A DNA stretch of 45,210 nt from UMGS1663 sp963621995 (GCA_963621995.1 CAVFFZ010000009.1:1-45210); one strand, 5' to 3'; shown: positions 1 to 7,790, numbered from the stretch's first letter. A program made the numbers and translations. The notes: generated by a model from the sequence alone, not told the origin.

Positions 1-285
1 TTCTATTAATTTTTCTATTGGCTCATATGATAATGTTTCATCATCATCTTCTAGCTGTGTATATAATTCATTTAATTGTGTTTCTTCTTCTATTTTTGCA
101 AGTTCCATATTCTCTTTAGCCTTTTTAGCTACTGTTATTATCCCTTTATCTCCTAAAACCAAATTTATGCTTATTCCTGCTAGTATAATTAGCACTATTA
201 TTGTTACAACTAATGATACTAATGTTATTCCTTTACTCTGTTGTTGCTTTTCTGTTTTTGACATTTTTTTCTTTGTCTTTTTCAT
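1..285 (-). CDS. Type IV pilin-like (pseudopilin) protein, 3' end beyond the window
   Basis: The reading frame starts at an ATG behind a TGGAGG ribosome site and stays open for 95 codons to the window edge, so the C-terminus is missing. Residues 18-42 form a class III prepilin signal: a basic leader, then KG followed by ITLVSLVVTIIVLIILAGI, a long hydrophobic helix. Cleavage after Gly19 by a prepilin peptidase is expected. The usual Glu at mature position +5 is Ser here, which is unlike classical pilins. After the helix comes a charged Glu/Lys-rich stretch. Family knowledge says such proteins form pili or pseudopili; the exact role is unknown. No partner pilus genes are visible because the window ends here. 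Confidence 0.8.
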   Translation of the reverse strand, partial: MKKTKKKMSKTEKQQQSKGITLVSLVVTIIVLIILAGISINLVLGDKGIITVAKKAKENMELAKIEEETQLNELYTQLEDDDETLSYEPIEKLIE

Positions 286-483
286 TGTATTATTCCTCCA
301 TTTTAATAATTTTTATTACCCTTATAGTATTTTTTTATTTTGGCAGTAAAAAGCCTGTATACTTTTTTCAAAAATATAAATTTGCATTCCTTTCCTATTA
401 TATAAAAAAAGAAATAGCTTTAAAAACCATGCTTATTTACATGATTTTTAAAACTATCTTTTCTTTTTATATTTTTTTGTTCT

Positions 484-558
484 TTAATAAACTATAAGTG
501 TGTGTGTGTGTGTGTGTGTGTGTACAGCCGCAAGGCTCACAGGCATTACCATTTTCAT
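484..558 (-). CDS. Possible 24-residue leader peptide containing the dinucleotide repeat
   Basis: A short frame starts at an ATG with GGAG five bases upstream and lies just downstream of a near-consensus promoter. It begins MKMVMPVSLAAV, then reads the CA repeat as alternating His-Thr, and ends LIVY. It sits about 200 bases upstream of the pseudopilin start, on the same strand. Gain or loss of one dinucleotide would shift its frame and move the stop codon. No family is recognised. It may be only untranslated leader. Confidence 0.35.
   Translation of the reverse strand: MKMVMPVSLAAVHTHTHTHTLIVY
498..523. repeat. (GT)13 dinucleotide microsatellite
   Basis: There are thirteen uninterrupted GT units, (CA)13 on the minus strand. 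Next to it is a small hairpin, AGCC-GCAA-GGCT. The tract lies in the probable 5' leader of the pseudopilin gene. Such perfect tracts are slippage-prone. Confidence 0.95.
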
Positions 559-592
559 GTTTTCTCCTTTGTTTTCGCTTCATTACATTTTT

Positions 593-621
593 ATTTTATA
601 ATTAAATATATTGGTTGTCAA
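593..621 (-). promoter_or_regulatory. Sigma-A type promoter for the microsatellite leader and pseudopilin gene
   Basis: On the minus strand TTGACA (616-621), a 17-base spacer and TAAAAT (593-598) precede the leader reading frame. Between this promoter and the stop of the beta-helix gene at 724 I see only AT-rich sequence, with no clear terminator. Confidence 0.7.
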
Positions 622-723
622 CATATTTCTAGAAAAATAAGCTTACAATATTACAATTTGTTTTAAGAAAATATCAACAAATTTCGGCATAATACAATAA
701 ATATTATCATAAATTTATCTATC

Positions 724-2070
724 TTAGTTAATTGCTGTACCATTTACATATAATTTATAACCATTAAAGTTAATGTTACTATATGATGTATCTTCATCTG
801 TTAAACTTGTTACATAGCAATCTCCTGTTAGTGTTAATGTAGATGTGCTATCTATATTTAATGCTATGCTTTTAGCTGTGTTTGCACTATTTATTGTTGT
901 TTCTAATTTACTTCCTTGTTTTAAATTCATTTCTAGTGTGCTTATATTGTCTACTTCAATACTTCCTTTTGCTTCTTGGTTTGTCATGTTAAATGTAACT
1001 TCTCCACCATTTGAACCTGATTGACCCCATTCACTTGTTGCTGCTACTTTTAATAGTACTCCACTTCCATATTTTAATTTGTTTTGTTCTAAGTTTATAA
1101 CAGCTTTTGTATTTGTTACAAAGAAGAATGGTGCTGATGTATAATAGTTTGAATCAGATGTTATTTCTAATGTTGAATTTTTACTTGTAAATGTTCCTGT
1201 TCCTTCTCCAGCATCTCCTGACATACTTTGGTATATCATTATTCCACAGTTATCTGCATTGTTTCTGTTTCCTTTTCCACTACATGAAAGTGTAGAATTT
1301 GTTACTGTAGCTGTATTTTTCCCCTCTATTACAGCCATTTGTGCTCCTGTTGCTGTTCCTTTTGTATTTTCTATGCTAATATCTCCTGTTGAGTATATTA
1401 CAGGTGAACCTGCTCCTTTTGTTGAAAGTACTGAATTTTTAGCAATTACAGTTCCTTCTCCTCTATCTGTTGCAAGTGTTGCACAGCTTCCTCCTTCTGT
1501 TGAAATAGTTACGTTATCTGCTTCTATATAGCCTCCATAAGTACTATCTAATCCTCTTGAAGATGACTCTCCTGTTGTTTTTATTGTTGTATTGTAAATA
1601 TATACTTTTGCATTCTCTCCTGTTGCAAAAACTGCATTTGCTCCTTTAGCATTTGTAGTTATAGTTGAATTTTTTATTGTTGTTGTAGAATTTGAAGTTG
1701 TTAAAACCCCTGCATTTACTCCGTAAAATTCACTATTTTCTGTGTTTGTAGAATCTCCTGTTTTTGTTATTGTTGCATTTTCTAAGGTTAAGTTTCCTCC
1801 GTCAGATGTTTTTATTGCAGATTCATCTTGAGTAGAAGTTTCGTACTCTCCTGTTAATGTTTTAGTTTCTGTTACCTCTGTTTTTCCAGAAGTTTCTGCT
1901 TCAGTACTACTTTGACCGTTCTGTCCCATTTCTTCTGGTTTTTCCATTTGCTCCATTTGACCATTTGCGTTATTATTAGATTTTAAATTTACTATATTGT
2001 AAATTATTACTCCTAATATTGCCGTTAAAATTACAATTATAATAATTTCTATTATTGTTTCTTTTTTCAT
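724..2070 (-). CDS. Membrane-anchored beta-helix surface protein (adhesin-like)
   Basis: This 448-residue protein has an N-terminal uncleaved-type anchor (about residues 5-28), a Gly/Met/Pro/Glu-rich linker containing MEQMEKPEEMGQNGQ, then a long Ser/Thr/Asn-rich domain. That domain has repeated short strands of the type ..ITTNAKG.., ..VTISTEGG.. and ..STLSCSG.., typical of right-handed parallel beta-helices. No catalytic motif or LPXTG signal is seen. The longer frame begins 10 codons earlier, but GGAGGAG lies inside that extension, so the ATG at 2070 is preferred. It is the last gene of the permease/ATPase cluster. It may be the substrate or surface effector of that ABC system (inference). 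Exact ligand unknown. Confidence 0.75.
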   Translation of the reverse strand: MKKETIIEIIIIVILTAILGVIIYNIVNLKSNNNANGQMEQMEKPEEMGQNGQSSTEAETSGKTEVTETKTLTGEYETSTQDESAIKTSDGGNLTLENATITKTGDSTNTENSEFYGVNAGVLTTSNSTTTIKNSTITTNAKGANAVFATGENAKVYIYNTTIKTTGESSSRGLDSTYGGYIEADNVTISTEGGSCATLATDRGEGTVIAKNSVLSTKGAGSPVIYSTGDISIENTKGTATGAQMAVIEGKNTATVTNSTLSCSGKGNRNNADNCGIMIYQSMSGDAGEGTGTFTSKNSTLEITSDSNYYTSAPFFFVTNTKAVINLEQNKLKYGSGVLLKVAATSEWGQSGSNGGEVTFNMTNQEAKGSIEVDNISTLEMNLKQGSKLETTINSANTAKSIALNIDSTSTLTLTGDCYVTSLTDEDTSYSNINFNGYKLYVNGTAIN

Positions 2071-2113
2071 AATATAATTCACTCCTCCTTTTTTAAACAT
2101 ACATAATTTTTAT

Positions 2114-2419
2114 CTATATATTAGAAGATTGATTTTGGCTATTTTGATTATTATTTGTTTGCATTTGTCCCTTTGAATTTTCTTGTTGTGTTCCGCTTGT
2201 TTCTCCACTTGGTTTTTCTGGTGGTGTTTGGCTATTGTCTCCACTTGGCTTATCTGGCGGTGTTTGGCCATTTCCTCCATTTGTTATTTCTCCATTTTCT
2301 GAAAAACCTGGTCCTCCATTAGTGTTTGTATTGTTTTTTTGGTAAATATAGAATATTGTACTTGTAACTACTGCTCCTATTAAAATACCAATAATTAAAA
2401 TTAAAATCTTATTTTTCAT
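2114..2419 (-). CDS. Small membrane-anchored Pro/Gly/Asn/Gln-rich protein
   Basis: The protein has 101 residues. Residues 1-26 form a single membrane helix, and the rest is low-complexity and hydrophilic, with two near-identical QTPPDKPSG / QTPPEKPSG repeats (about residues 52-71) and a Gln/Asn-rich tail. It has no cysteine and no sorting motif. The gene starts behind AAGGAG, lies between the ABC ATPase and the beta-helix gene, and is presumably cotranscribed with them. The disordered tail resembles the linker of the beta-helix neighbour and loops of the permease, so it may be an accessory part of that complex. Function not known. Confidence 0.7.
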   Translation of the reverse strand: MKNKILILIIGILIGAVVTSTIFYIYQKNNTNTNGGPGFSENGEITNGGNGQTPPDKPSGDNSQTPPEKPSGETSGTQQENSKGQMQTNNNQNSQNQSSNI

Positions 2420-2473
2420 TTTTATTTTCTCCTTTCGTTCTTAAATATTTATTCTTTAAGCTTATATATAATA

Positions 2474-3130
2474 TTAAACCTTTTTTGCAAGTTCATACAC
2501 AATATCTGCATTATCACATATATTTTTTGAATGAGTTACCATAATAATGCACTTGTTTTCTTCTTCTGCTAGTCTTTTAAATATTTTTAGTATTTCATTT
2601 TCTGTGTCTTTGTCTAAATTTCCTGTTGGCTCATCTGCAATAATTATTTTAGGATTGTAAGATAAACTTCTTGCTATAGCTATTCTTTGTTGTTCTCCAC
2701 CAGATAATTTTAATATTTTTCTATTTGCATATTCTTTTTTTAATCCTACACTTTCCATTAATTCTATTGCTTTTTCTTTTTTGTTTTTCACTTTTGCTTT
2801 GCTTACATCCATTGAAAGAATTATGTTTTGAACTGCCGTTAAATGTGGAAGCAAGTTATAGCTTTGAAATACAATTCCTATATCCGTGTTTCTATATGAA
2901 TTTAAGTTCATTTTATTTAATTCTTTTCCATCATAAATTATTTTTCCCTCGCTACATTTTTCTAATCCTGTTAAAAGTGATAAAAGTGTAGTTTTTCCGC
3001 TTCCGCTTTTACCTTTTATTGCATAGATTTTACCTTGTTCAAACTCGTAATTTATATTTTTAAATACATACTCGTCTTTTGCAGCATCTTTATATCTGTA
3101 ACCTACATTTTCTAATTTAAGAATGCTCAT
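2474..3130 (-). CDS. ABC transporter ATP-binding protein, MacB/LolD type
   Basis: A 218-residue ATPase that energises the FtsX-like permease encoded just upstream. Walker A is GKSGSGKT (residues 40-47), the Q-loop is FQSYNLL (about 89-95), the signature is LSGGEQQR (142-149), Walker B is IIIADEP with catalytic Glu167, and the H-loop is His200. The length and the TGNLD after Walker B are typical of the MacB/LolD/FtsE class, which drives mechanotransmission or lipoprotein and peptide export rather than import. It lies 20 bases after the permease stop, with a strong AAAGGAG ribosome site, so the two are one operon. Confidence 0.95.
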   Translation of the reverse strand: MSILKLENVGYRYKDAAKDEYVFKNINYEFEQGKIYAIKGKSGSGKTTLLSLLTGLEKCSEGKIIYDGKELNKMNLNSYRNTDIGIVFQSYNLLPHLTAVQNIILSMDVSKAKVKNKKEKAIELMESVGLKKEYANRKILKLSGGEQQRIAIARSLSYNPKIIIADEPTGNLDKDTENEILKIFKRLAEEENKCIIMVTHSKNICDNADIVYELAKKV

Positions 3131-3150
3131 TTTTGTTTCTCCTTTCTTAG

Positions 3151-4716
3151 TTATGATCTTTCTTTAAGTATAGTAAGTGGGCTAAACCTTTGTATACTAA
3201 TCATTGAAGCCAAACTGCTAATTAAAGTAAGTCCTATTCCTATTCCTAGCAATTCTAAAATAACTACATAATCTACTACTGCATCTATAGAGTTTATTGT
3301 TTCTGCCTTCACATTTCCATTGTAGTTAGGCATTTCCATATTGCCTTTCATATCTGGTCTACCAAAGTTTTCTGCCACTTGTTCTTGTGAAGAATTGCTT
3401 TCTTCTATTTGGCTTGCAAGTAGTTTATTTCCTACATCTTTTGAAATAAAACCTCCTATAATTCCTCCTATAGATAAGAAAATGACTGTTACTATTAATA
3501 GTTCTAAAACAAATTGCATTGTTAATTTGAATTTTCCTATTCCTATTGTTCTATAAACACCTATTTCGTATTTTCTTTCTCTAATATTTATCATATTTAT
3601 TACAAAAAGTACTACTGCTGCTATTATTAAGGCTATAATTAAAAATGTTGTTGCAAATGTTTTTACATTTTCTATAGATTTTGTTGCACTTTCTAATTCT
3701 TCTAGGTTTGTATTTATTGTATAGTAATCATTTAATCCTTTTTCTTTTACTTCGTTTGTAAAATCTTCTATTACATTCTTGTCATTTAATATAAATGATG
3801 GTGTAATATTTGTGGTTAATGTTTCATCACCTTGTACTACGCTTTCTACTACTGAGCTTCCTACTATAATTTTGTTTGCTGAATTAGAATACATATTTTT
3901 AGAATCATCTTGATTTGAAGAATCTTTATATATTCCCACTACTGTAAGTTCATAAGTTTTCTCATTATTTGGATTTTTAAATGTTATTGTATTTCCTACA
4001 GATATTTCATTTAATGTTGCAAGTTCTTCATTTATTACACATTCATTTGCTGTAAAGTCTGTAAACATATTTCCTGAAGTTATTTTATAGTTTCCACTTA
4101 TAAAATCTGTCATTGCTTCATATGAAGAATATCCATCTAATTCAAAATCATTGCTTAGATTTCTATTGTTTTGGAGAACTTCTTTTGACTTTGTTATAAC
4201 TGTTGTTGTGTTTGTGGTAGTATGAGTATTTGTGCCTCCTTCCGTCATACCTCCTTCTGGCATATTAGGTCTTTCACTTTCTGAAGTGGTTGTAGATGTA
4301 CTTGTTGATGTTTCCCTATTTTCTACTTCATATTCGAATTTGTCAGATGCTTTAGTTAAAGTATCACTATTTAGTGATGTACTGTACACATAATAAAAGC
4401 TCTTTAAATACTGGCTATTTCCATAATTTTTCACATCGTCTATTGTAAAAGATTCAATATTGTTAAAAGCTTCTATGTTTTCTTTCATTGCATCTTCTCC
4501 ACCTTTAAAGTCTTTAGATAAATTTTGTCTATTAAAGGAAATAGTTGCAATTACCTCATTTGATTCTTCATAATTTTTTACCAATTTTTCTGCGGTGTTT
4601 CTTATTGCAAGTGTTACTGTACATGATGCAGAAATTACTAATATTATAATTCCTATTAGAATATTTCTTCCTTTACTTCTTATTATTGATATTAAGCTAT
4701 TCTTTAAAATGTACAT
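3151..4716 (-). CDS. FtsX-like ABC transporter permease with large extracellular domain
   Basis: A 521-residue MacB-type permease. TM1 (about residues 10-38) is followed by a large outside domain of roughly 300 residues. Then come three C-terminal membrane helices of the FtsX fold. The outside domain holds a Ser/Thr run followed by RPNMPEGGMTEGG. A second Met/Pro-rich segment, GRPDMKGNMEMPNYNGN, lies in the loop between C-terminal helices. An ATG at 4737 is in frame, but AAGGAGG lies just after it, so the ATG at 4716 is the better start. It pairs with the downstream ATPase. Its promoter carries the same direct repeats as the regulator gene. Substrate unknown. Confidence 0.9.
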   Translation of the reverse strand: MYILKNSLISIIRSKGRNILIGIIILVISASCTVTLAIRNTAEKLVKNYEESNEVIATISFNRQNLSKDFKGGEDAMKENIEAFNNIESFTIDDVKNYGNSQYLKSFYYVYSTSLNSDTLTKASDKFEYEVENRETSTSTSTTTSESERPNMPEGGMTEGGTNTHTTTNTTTVITKSKEVLQNNRNLSNDFELDGYSSYEAMTDFISGNYKITSGNMFTDFTANECVINEELATLNEISVGNTITFKNPNNEKTYELTVVGIYKDSSNQDDSKNMYSNSANKIIVGSSVVESVVQGDETLTTNITPSFILNDKNVIEDFTNEVKEKGLNDYYTINTNLEELESATKSIENVKTFATTFLIIALIIAAVVLFVINMINIRERKYEIGVYRTIGIGKFKLTMQFVLELLIVTVIFLSIGGIIGGFISKDVGNKLLASQIEESNSSQEQVAENFGRPDMKGNMEMPNYNGNVKAETINSIDAVVDYVVILELLGIGIGLTLISSLASMISIQRFSPLTILKERS

Positions 4717-4754
4717 AATTAATTTTTCCTCCTTCATTTTTATTGTTCATTTAC

Positions 4755-4787
4755 AATATAAACAATGAAGATTGAAAAAAAATTGAA
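4755..4787 (-). promoter_or_regulatory. Promoter and putative response-regulator box of the permease operon
   Basis: Minus strand: TTCAAT (4782-4787), 5 bases, TTCAAT (4771-4776), 10 bases, TATATT (4755-4760). The direct repeats are 11 bases apart, one helical turn, and overlap the -35 position, as at activator sites of OmpR/PhoB-family regulators. The same arrangement occurs before the regulator gene at 6741-6773. Confidence 0.7.
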
Positions 4788-4827
4788 AAAAGATAATTTC
4801 TTTTAAAATTTAGAAATTATCCTTTTA
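4786..4827 (-). terminator. Probable intrinsic terminator after the histidine kinase gene
   Basis: Inverted arms AGATAATTTCT (4791-4801) and AGAAATTATCC (4812-4822), extended by A/T pairs, are followed on the minus strand by a T-rich tract. That tract doubles as the start of the next operon's operator. Confidence 0.6.
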
Positions 4828-4836
4828 TTATTTTCT

Positions 4837-6033
4837 CTATAAGGTTACTTTAAATGTTGTTACTCCGTCTTTGCAGTCCACTCCTATTTTTCCGTTATAT
4901 CCTTCTACAACTATTGATTTTGCAATTGCAAGTCCTAGACCATATCTTTTTTCTTTTCTATTTCTAGATTTATCTACTCTATAAAATCTTTCAAATATTT
5001 TTTCTCTTTCTTCTTTTGGAATTTCTTCTCCTTCGTTTGACACTTGTAATACTGTAGTTCCTTTTTCTTTATTTAGTTTAGCAACTATTTTTCCGTTTTC
5101 TTTTGTATGCATAATTGCATTTTCAATTAATACGGATAACACTTGTTTTATATCTTCTTTGTTTCCGTTAAAATTAACATTTTCCTCTATTTTGTCTTCT
5201 ATTTTTACTTTTCTTTCATATGCCATACCTTCAAACATTGAAACTGTCATTTTTACTTCTTGTGTTAAGTCAAAGTTTTCTTTTTCTTTTAGTTCTTTTA
5301 CATTTTCCACTTTTGCTAAGAATAATAAATTGTTAATTAATTTATCCATACTAGCAATTTCACTTTGTATATATTCCATCCATTTAGATTTTCCAATATT
5401 GCTCTCTAAAACATCTGCATTTGCTTCTATAACTGCAAGTGGCGTTTTTAGCTCATGTGATGCATCTGATATAAATCTTTTTTGACTTTCAATTGTTTCT
5501 TTTACTGGTCTTACTATCATATTTGATATTTTCTTTGATATTGCATATGCTATTATAATTGAAATTATAGAACCTGAAATTGCATAAATATAAATAAATT
5601 TTATTCTTGTTACTACACTTTTATCTTCCATTAATATAATAGTAGCTCTTTCGTCTTTCATTTTAGATGTTTTTACTTTATAAACATAGTTTCCTACTAT
5701 TCCCTTTTCTTTATTTTGTTTGTATGCTTTATACACATATTGCTCTATATCTTCATTTTTACTTCCTATACTATCTACAATTTTTCCATTTTCTATCATA
5801 TATGTATATGTTTCTGATAAATCTATTTCCATTCTATTTTCATCATTGTTAGTTTGTGTTCTTTCGTCATTTTGCATTCTAAAAAAATTATCAAATCTAT
5901 CAAGCATTGATGTTGCTGCATTTATTGTATTATTGTAATTAAATATTGCAAACAAAATTATTACTCCCAAGACAATGGTTGATATTGATACCATAAGGAT
6001 CCAAAATACTTTTGATTCTAATTTTCTTATCAT
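4837..6033 (-). CDS. Two-component sensor histidine kinase
   Basis: A 398-residue membrane kinase partnered with the OmpR-type regulator 12 bases upstream. TM1 is at about residues 10-32. An outside sensor segment of about 110 residues contains RMQNDERTQTNNDENRMEID. TM2 is at about 146-166. A HisKA domain with SHELKTPLAVIEANA (phosphoacceptor His193) follows, then HATPase with the N-box Asn305 (ENAIMH), an F-box region ERFYRVDKSR and the G-box GLGLAIAKS (365-373). It should autophosphorylate and pass phosphate to Asp51 of the regulator. The signal is unknown. The context suggests a cell-envelope cue controlling the adjacent ABC system. Confidence 0.95.
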   Translation of the reverse strand: MIRKLESKVFWILMVSISTIVLGVIILFAIFNYNNTINAATSMLDRFDNFFRMQNDERTQTNNDENRMEIDLSETYTYMIENGKIVDSIGSKNEDIEQYVYKAYKQNKEKGIVGNYVYKVKTSKMKDERATIILMEDKSVVTRIKFIYIYAISGSIISIIIAYAISKKISNMIVRPVKETIESQKRFISDASHELKTPLAVIEANADVLESNIGKSKWMEYIQSEIASMDKLINNLLFLAKVENVKELKEKENFDLTQEVKMTVSMFEGMAYERKVKIEDKIEENVNFNGNKEDIKQVLSVLIENAIMHTKENGKIVAKLNKEKGTTVLQVSNEGEEIPKEEREKIFERFYRVDKSRNRKEKRYGLGLAIAKSIVVEGYNGKIGVDCKDGVTTFKVTL

Positions 6034-6045
6034 TTTAATTTCTCC

Positions 6046-6717
6046 CTATATTTCTAATTTATAACCTATTCCTCTAATTGCTTTTATTTTTACATTTGTT
6101 TTTAATATTTTAAATTTTCTACGTATAAATGTTATATACACTTCGACATTGTTGTATTCTGCTTCACTATCATAACCCCAAATTTTATTTGCAAAAACTT
6201 CTCTATCTACAACTTGTCCTTTATTTACCATTAATAATTGTAGTAATTCTAATTCTTTACCATTTATTACAATAGAATTTTCACTGCAACTTATTTTGCA
6301 AGTATCTAAATTTAATGTTAAATCTCCAAACTCTAATTTATTTATACTCTCAACACCATTTGTTCTTTTTAAAATATTTTTTATTCTAGCCAAAAGCTCT
6401 CTTGTATGAAATGGCTTTGTTATATAGTCATCTGCTCCATTTTCTAAGCCTTGTAATTTGTCGTTCATTTGAGACTTTGCAGTAAGCATAATTACAGGTG
6501 TTTTTATTTTTTCTTGTTTTATTGATTGTAAAATTTCAAACCCATCTTTACCAGGAAGCATTATATCTAATAATATTAAATCATATATTCCCGTTAAAGC
6601 CTCGTTTTCTCCATCTATTCCATCTGTTACTATGTCCACATTAAAATTTTCTTTTTTCAAAGTTTCTGAAATTGCATCAGCTAGTGGATATTCATCTTCT
6701 ATAATTAAAATGCGCAT
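6046..6717 (-). CDS. OmpR/PhoB-family response regulator
   Basis: A 223-residue DNA-binding regulator. The receiver domain (1-120) has the acidic pair Glu7/Asp8, phosphoacceptor Asp51 in LILLDIMLPGKDG, the switch Thr in MLTAK and the conserved Lys in ITKPF. A winged-helix output domain (about 130-223) ends in VEVYITFIRRKF and AIRGIGYKLEI. The gene starts behind TAGGAGG and lies just upstream of its kinase. Its own promoter holds TTCAAT direct repeats identical in layout to those before the permease operon, suggesting autoregulation plus control of the exporter. Confidence 0.96.
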   Translation of the reverse strand: MRILIIEDEYPLADAISETLKKENFNVDIVTDGIDGENEALTGIYDLILLDIMLPGKDGFEILQSIKQEKIKTPVIMLTAKSQMNDKLQGLENGADDYITKPFHTRELLARIKNILKRTNGVESINKLEFGDLTLNLDTCKISCSENSIVINGKELELLQLLMVNKGQVVDREVFANKIWGYDSEAEYNNVEVYITFIRRKFKILKTNVKIKAIRGIGYKLEI

Positions 6718-6740
6718 ACTTTACCTCCTATATTTTTTTA

Positions 6741-6773
6741 AGTATATCAAACTTTTATTGAACCATTATTGAA
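6741..6773 (-). promoter_or_regulatory. Promoter and putative autoregulatory box of the response regulator gene
   Basis: Minus strand: TTCAAT (6768-6773), 5 bases, TTCAAT (6757-6762), 10 bases, TATACT (6741-6746). Spacing is identical to the site at 4755-4787. Confidence 0.7.
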
Positions 6774-6842
6774 ACTTATTATATCAGAAAATGTATTTTT
6801 TTGCAAAATTTGTACATACTATATTTTATGGAGGGTTTTACA

Positions 6843-7280
6843 ATGAAAAATGAAAATTTAAATATTTTGGATGAAGTAAACAAAGGTGCAACTATGGGAA
6901 TGGATGCAATTTCTTACATTAGTGAAAAAGTAAGGGATGATACTTTTAAAAAAGTATTGGATGGTGAGTACAATAAATATAAAGATATTTCAAGAAGAGT
7001 AAATAATATTTATTCAAATTACACAAATGAAAAAGAACCTCATGAGACAAATAGCATGACAAAAATGATGACATGGTATGGCATACAAATGAAAACTATG
7101 ACTGATGATACTACTTCTAAATTATCTGAACTTTTAATGCAAGGAACTAATATGGGAATTATTGAAGGAAGACGTTTAATAAACCAAAATCCTGATGCTG
7201 ATAGAGATGTAAAATGCGTTTTAGATGATTTTGTTACTATGCAGGAAGATAGTGTTGAAACTTTAAAAAAATATTTGTAA
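6843..7280 (+). CDS. Predicted helical-bundle protein of unknown function
   Basis: The protein has 145 residues starting MKNENLNILDEVNKG behind TGGAGGG. An upstream in-frame ATG at 6801 lacks a ribosome site. The sequence is almost entirely amphipathic helix, with no signal peptide and no membrane segment. It has a Met-rich middle (TKMMTWYGIQMKTM) and ends in a charged helix. The pattern resembles ferritin-like or DUF2383/spore-coat-F-like four-helix bundles, but the usual metal ligands are not clear, so this is only a fold guess. It is divergent from the response regulator gene and shares its intergenic region. Confidence 0.65.
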   Translation: MKNENLNILDEVNKGATMGMDAISYISEKVRDDTFKKVLDGEYNKYKDISRRVNNIYSNYTNEKEPHETNSMTKMMTWYGIQMKTMTDDTTSKLSELLMQGTNMGIIEGRRLINQNPDADRDVKCVLDDFVTMQEDSVETLKKYL

Positions 7281-7313
7281 TTTTATCAAAATAGGCACTC
7301 CTTAGTGCCACAA

Positions 7314-7354
7314 AAAATGTCTAAAAATATTAATCATGACTCTTTTGTTCTTTT
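7314..7354 (+). repeat. 41-base dispersed sequence, copy A
   Basis: It matches 44636-44676 (minus strand) at 39 of 41 positions. Here it follows a small hairpin GGCACT-CCTT-AGTGCC (7294-7309) after a plus-strand gene. Confidence 0.85.
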
Positions 7355-7356
7355 GC

Positions 7357-7385
7357 TTGCACTTTTTATTGTTTATTATTATAAT
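7357..7385 (+). promoter_or_regulatory. Sigma-A type promoter for the DUF1064 gene
   Basis: TTGCAC (7357-7362), a 17-base spacer and TATAAT (7380-7385) lie 30 bases upstream of the start codon. Confidence 0.7.
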
Positions 7386-7415
7386 AAATTGTAATTAATA
7401 GTTAGGAGTTTTATT

Positions 7416-7772
7416 ATGGAGCATTGGAGTGTAGAAGATTATAAAAATTATACTGATGGTAGTAAAAAAAGAAAAAGTAAATATAGATCAAATAAAGTAT
7501 CTGTTGATGGTCATACTTTTGATAGTCAAAAGGAAGCTACTTATTATAATGAATTAAAATTACGTTTGCAAGCTAAAGAAATAAATGGTTTTTGCCTTCA
7601 ACCTACTTTTATTCTAGCACCTAGTCTAAAATATAAAGCTGATTTTATTGTTTTTCATAAAGATGGTTCTAGTGAAGTTATAGATGTAAAAGGCTTTAAA
7701 ACTAAAGAATATATTGCAAAGAAAAAAGTGTTTGAAGATAAATTTAATTTAAAAATAACAGAAATAGAATAA
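7416..7772 (+). CDS. DUF1064 family protein (phage-type PD-(D/E)XK nuclease-like)
   Basis: The protein has 118 residues. From residue 22 it follows the DUF1064 pattern: KYRSNKVSVDGHTFDSQKEA, then FCLQPTFILAP, YKADFIVFHKDG and EVIDVKGFKTKEY. The spaced Glu (in QKEA), Asp (in YKADF) and D-x-K (in IDVKG) fit the active site of the PD-(D/E)XK nuclease fold. Such proteins are usually phage-encoded and often annotated as Holliday-junction-resolvase-like. No other phage gene is near, so this is probably a domesticated or leftover accessory gene. It has its own promoter and converges on the rRNA methyltransferase gene. Confidence 0.8.
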   Translation: MEHWSVEDYKNYTDGSKKRKSKYRSNKVSVDGHTFDSQKEATYYNELKLRLQAKEINGFCLQPTFILAPSLKYKADFIVFHKDGSSEVIDVKGFKTKEYIAKKKVFEDKFNLKITEIE

Positions 7773-7790
7773 ACATTGTCCCAAATTGAG

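Noticed and set aside
524..558. Riboswitch next to the microsatellite
   Set aside because: A small AGCC/GGCT hairpin is present but no known aptamer motif (for example c-di-GMP GEMM) can be traced.
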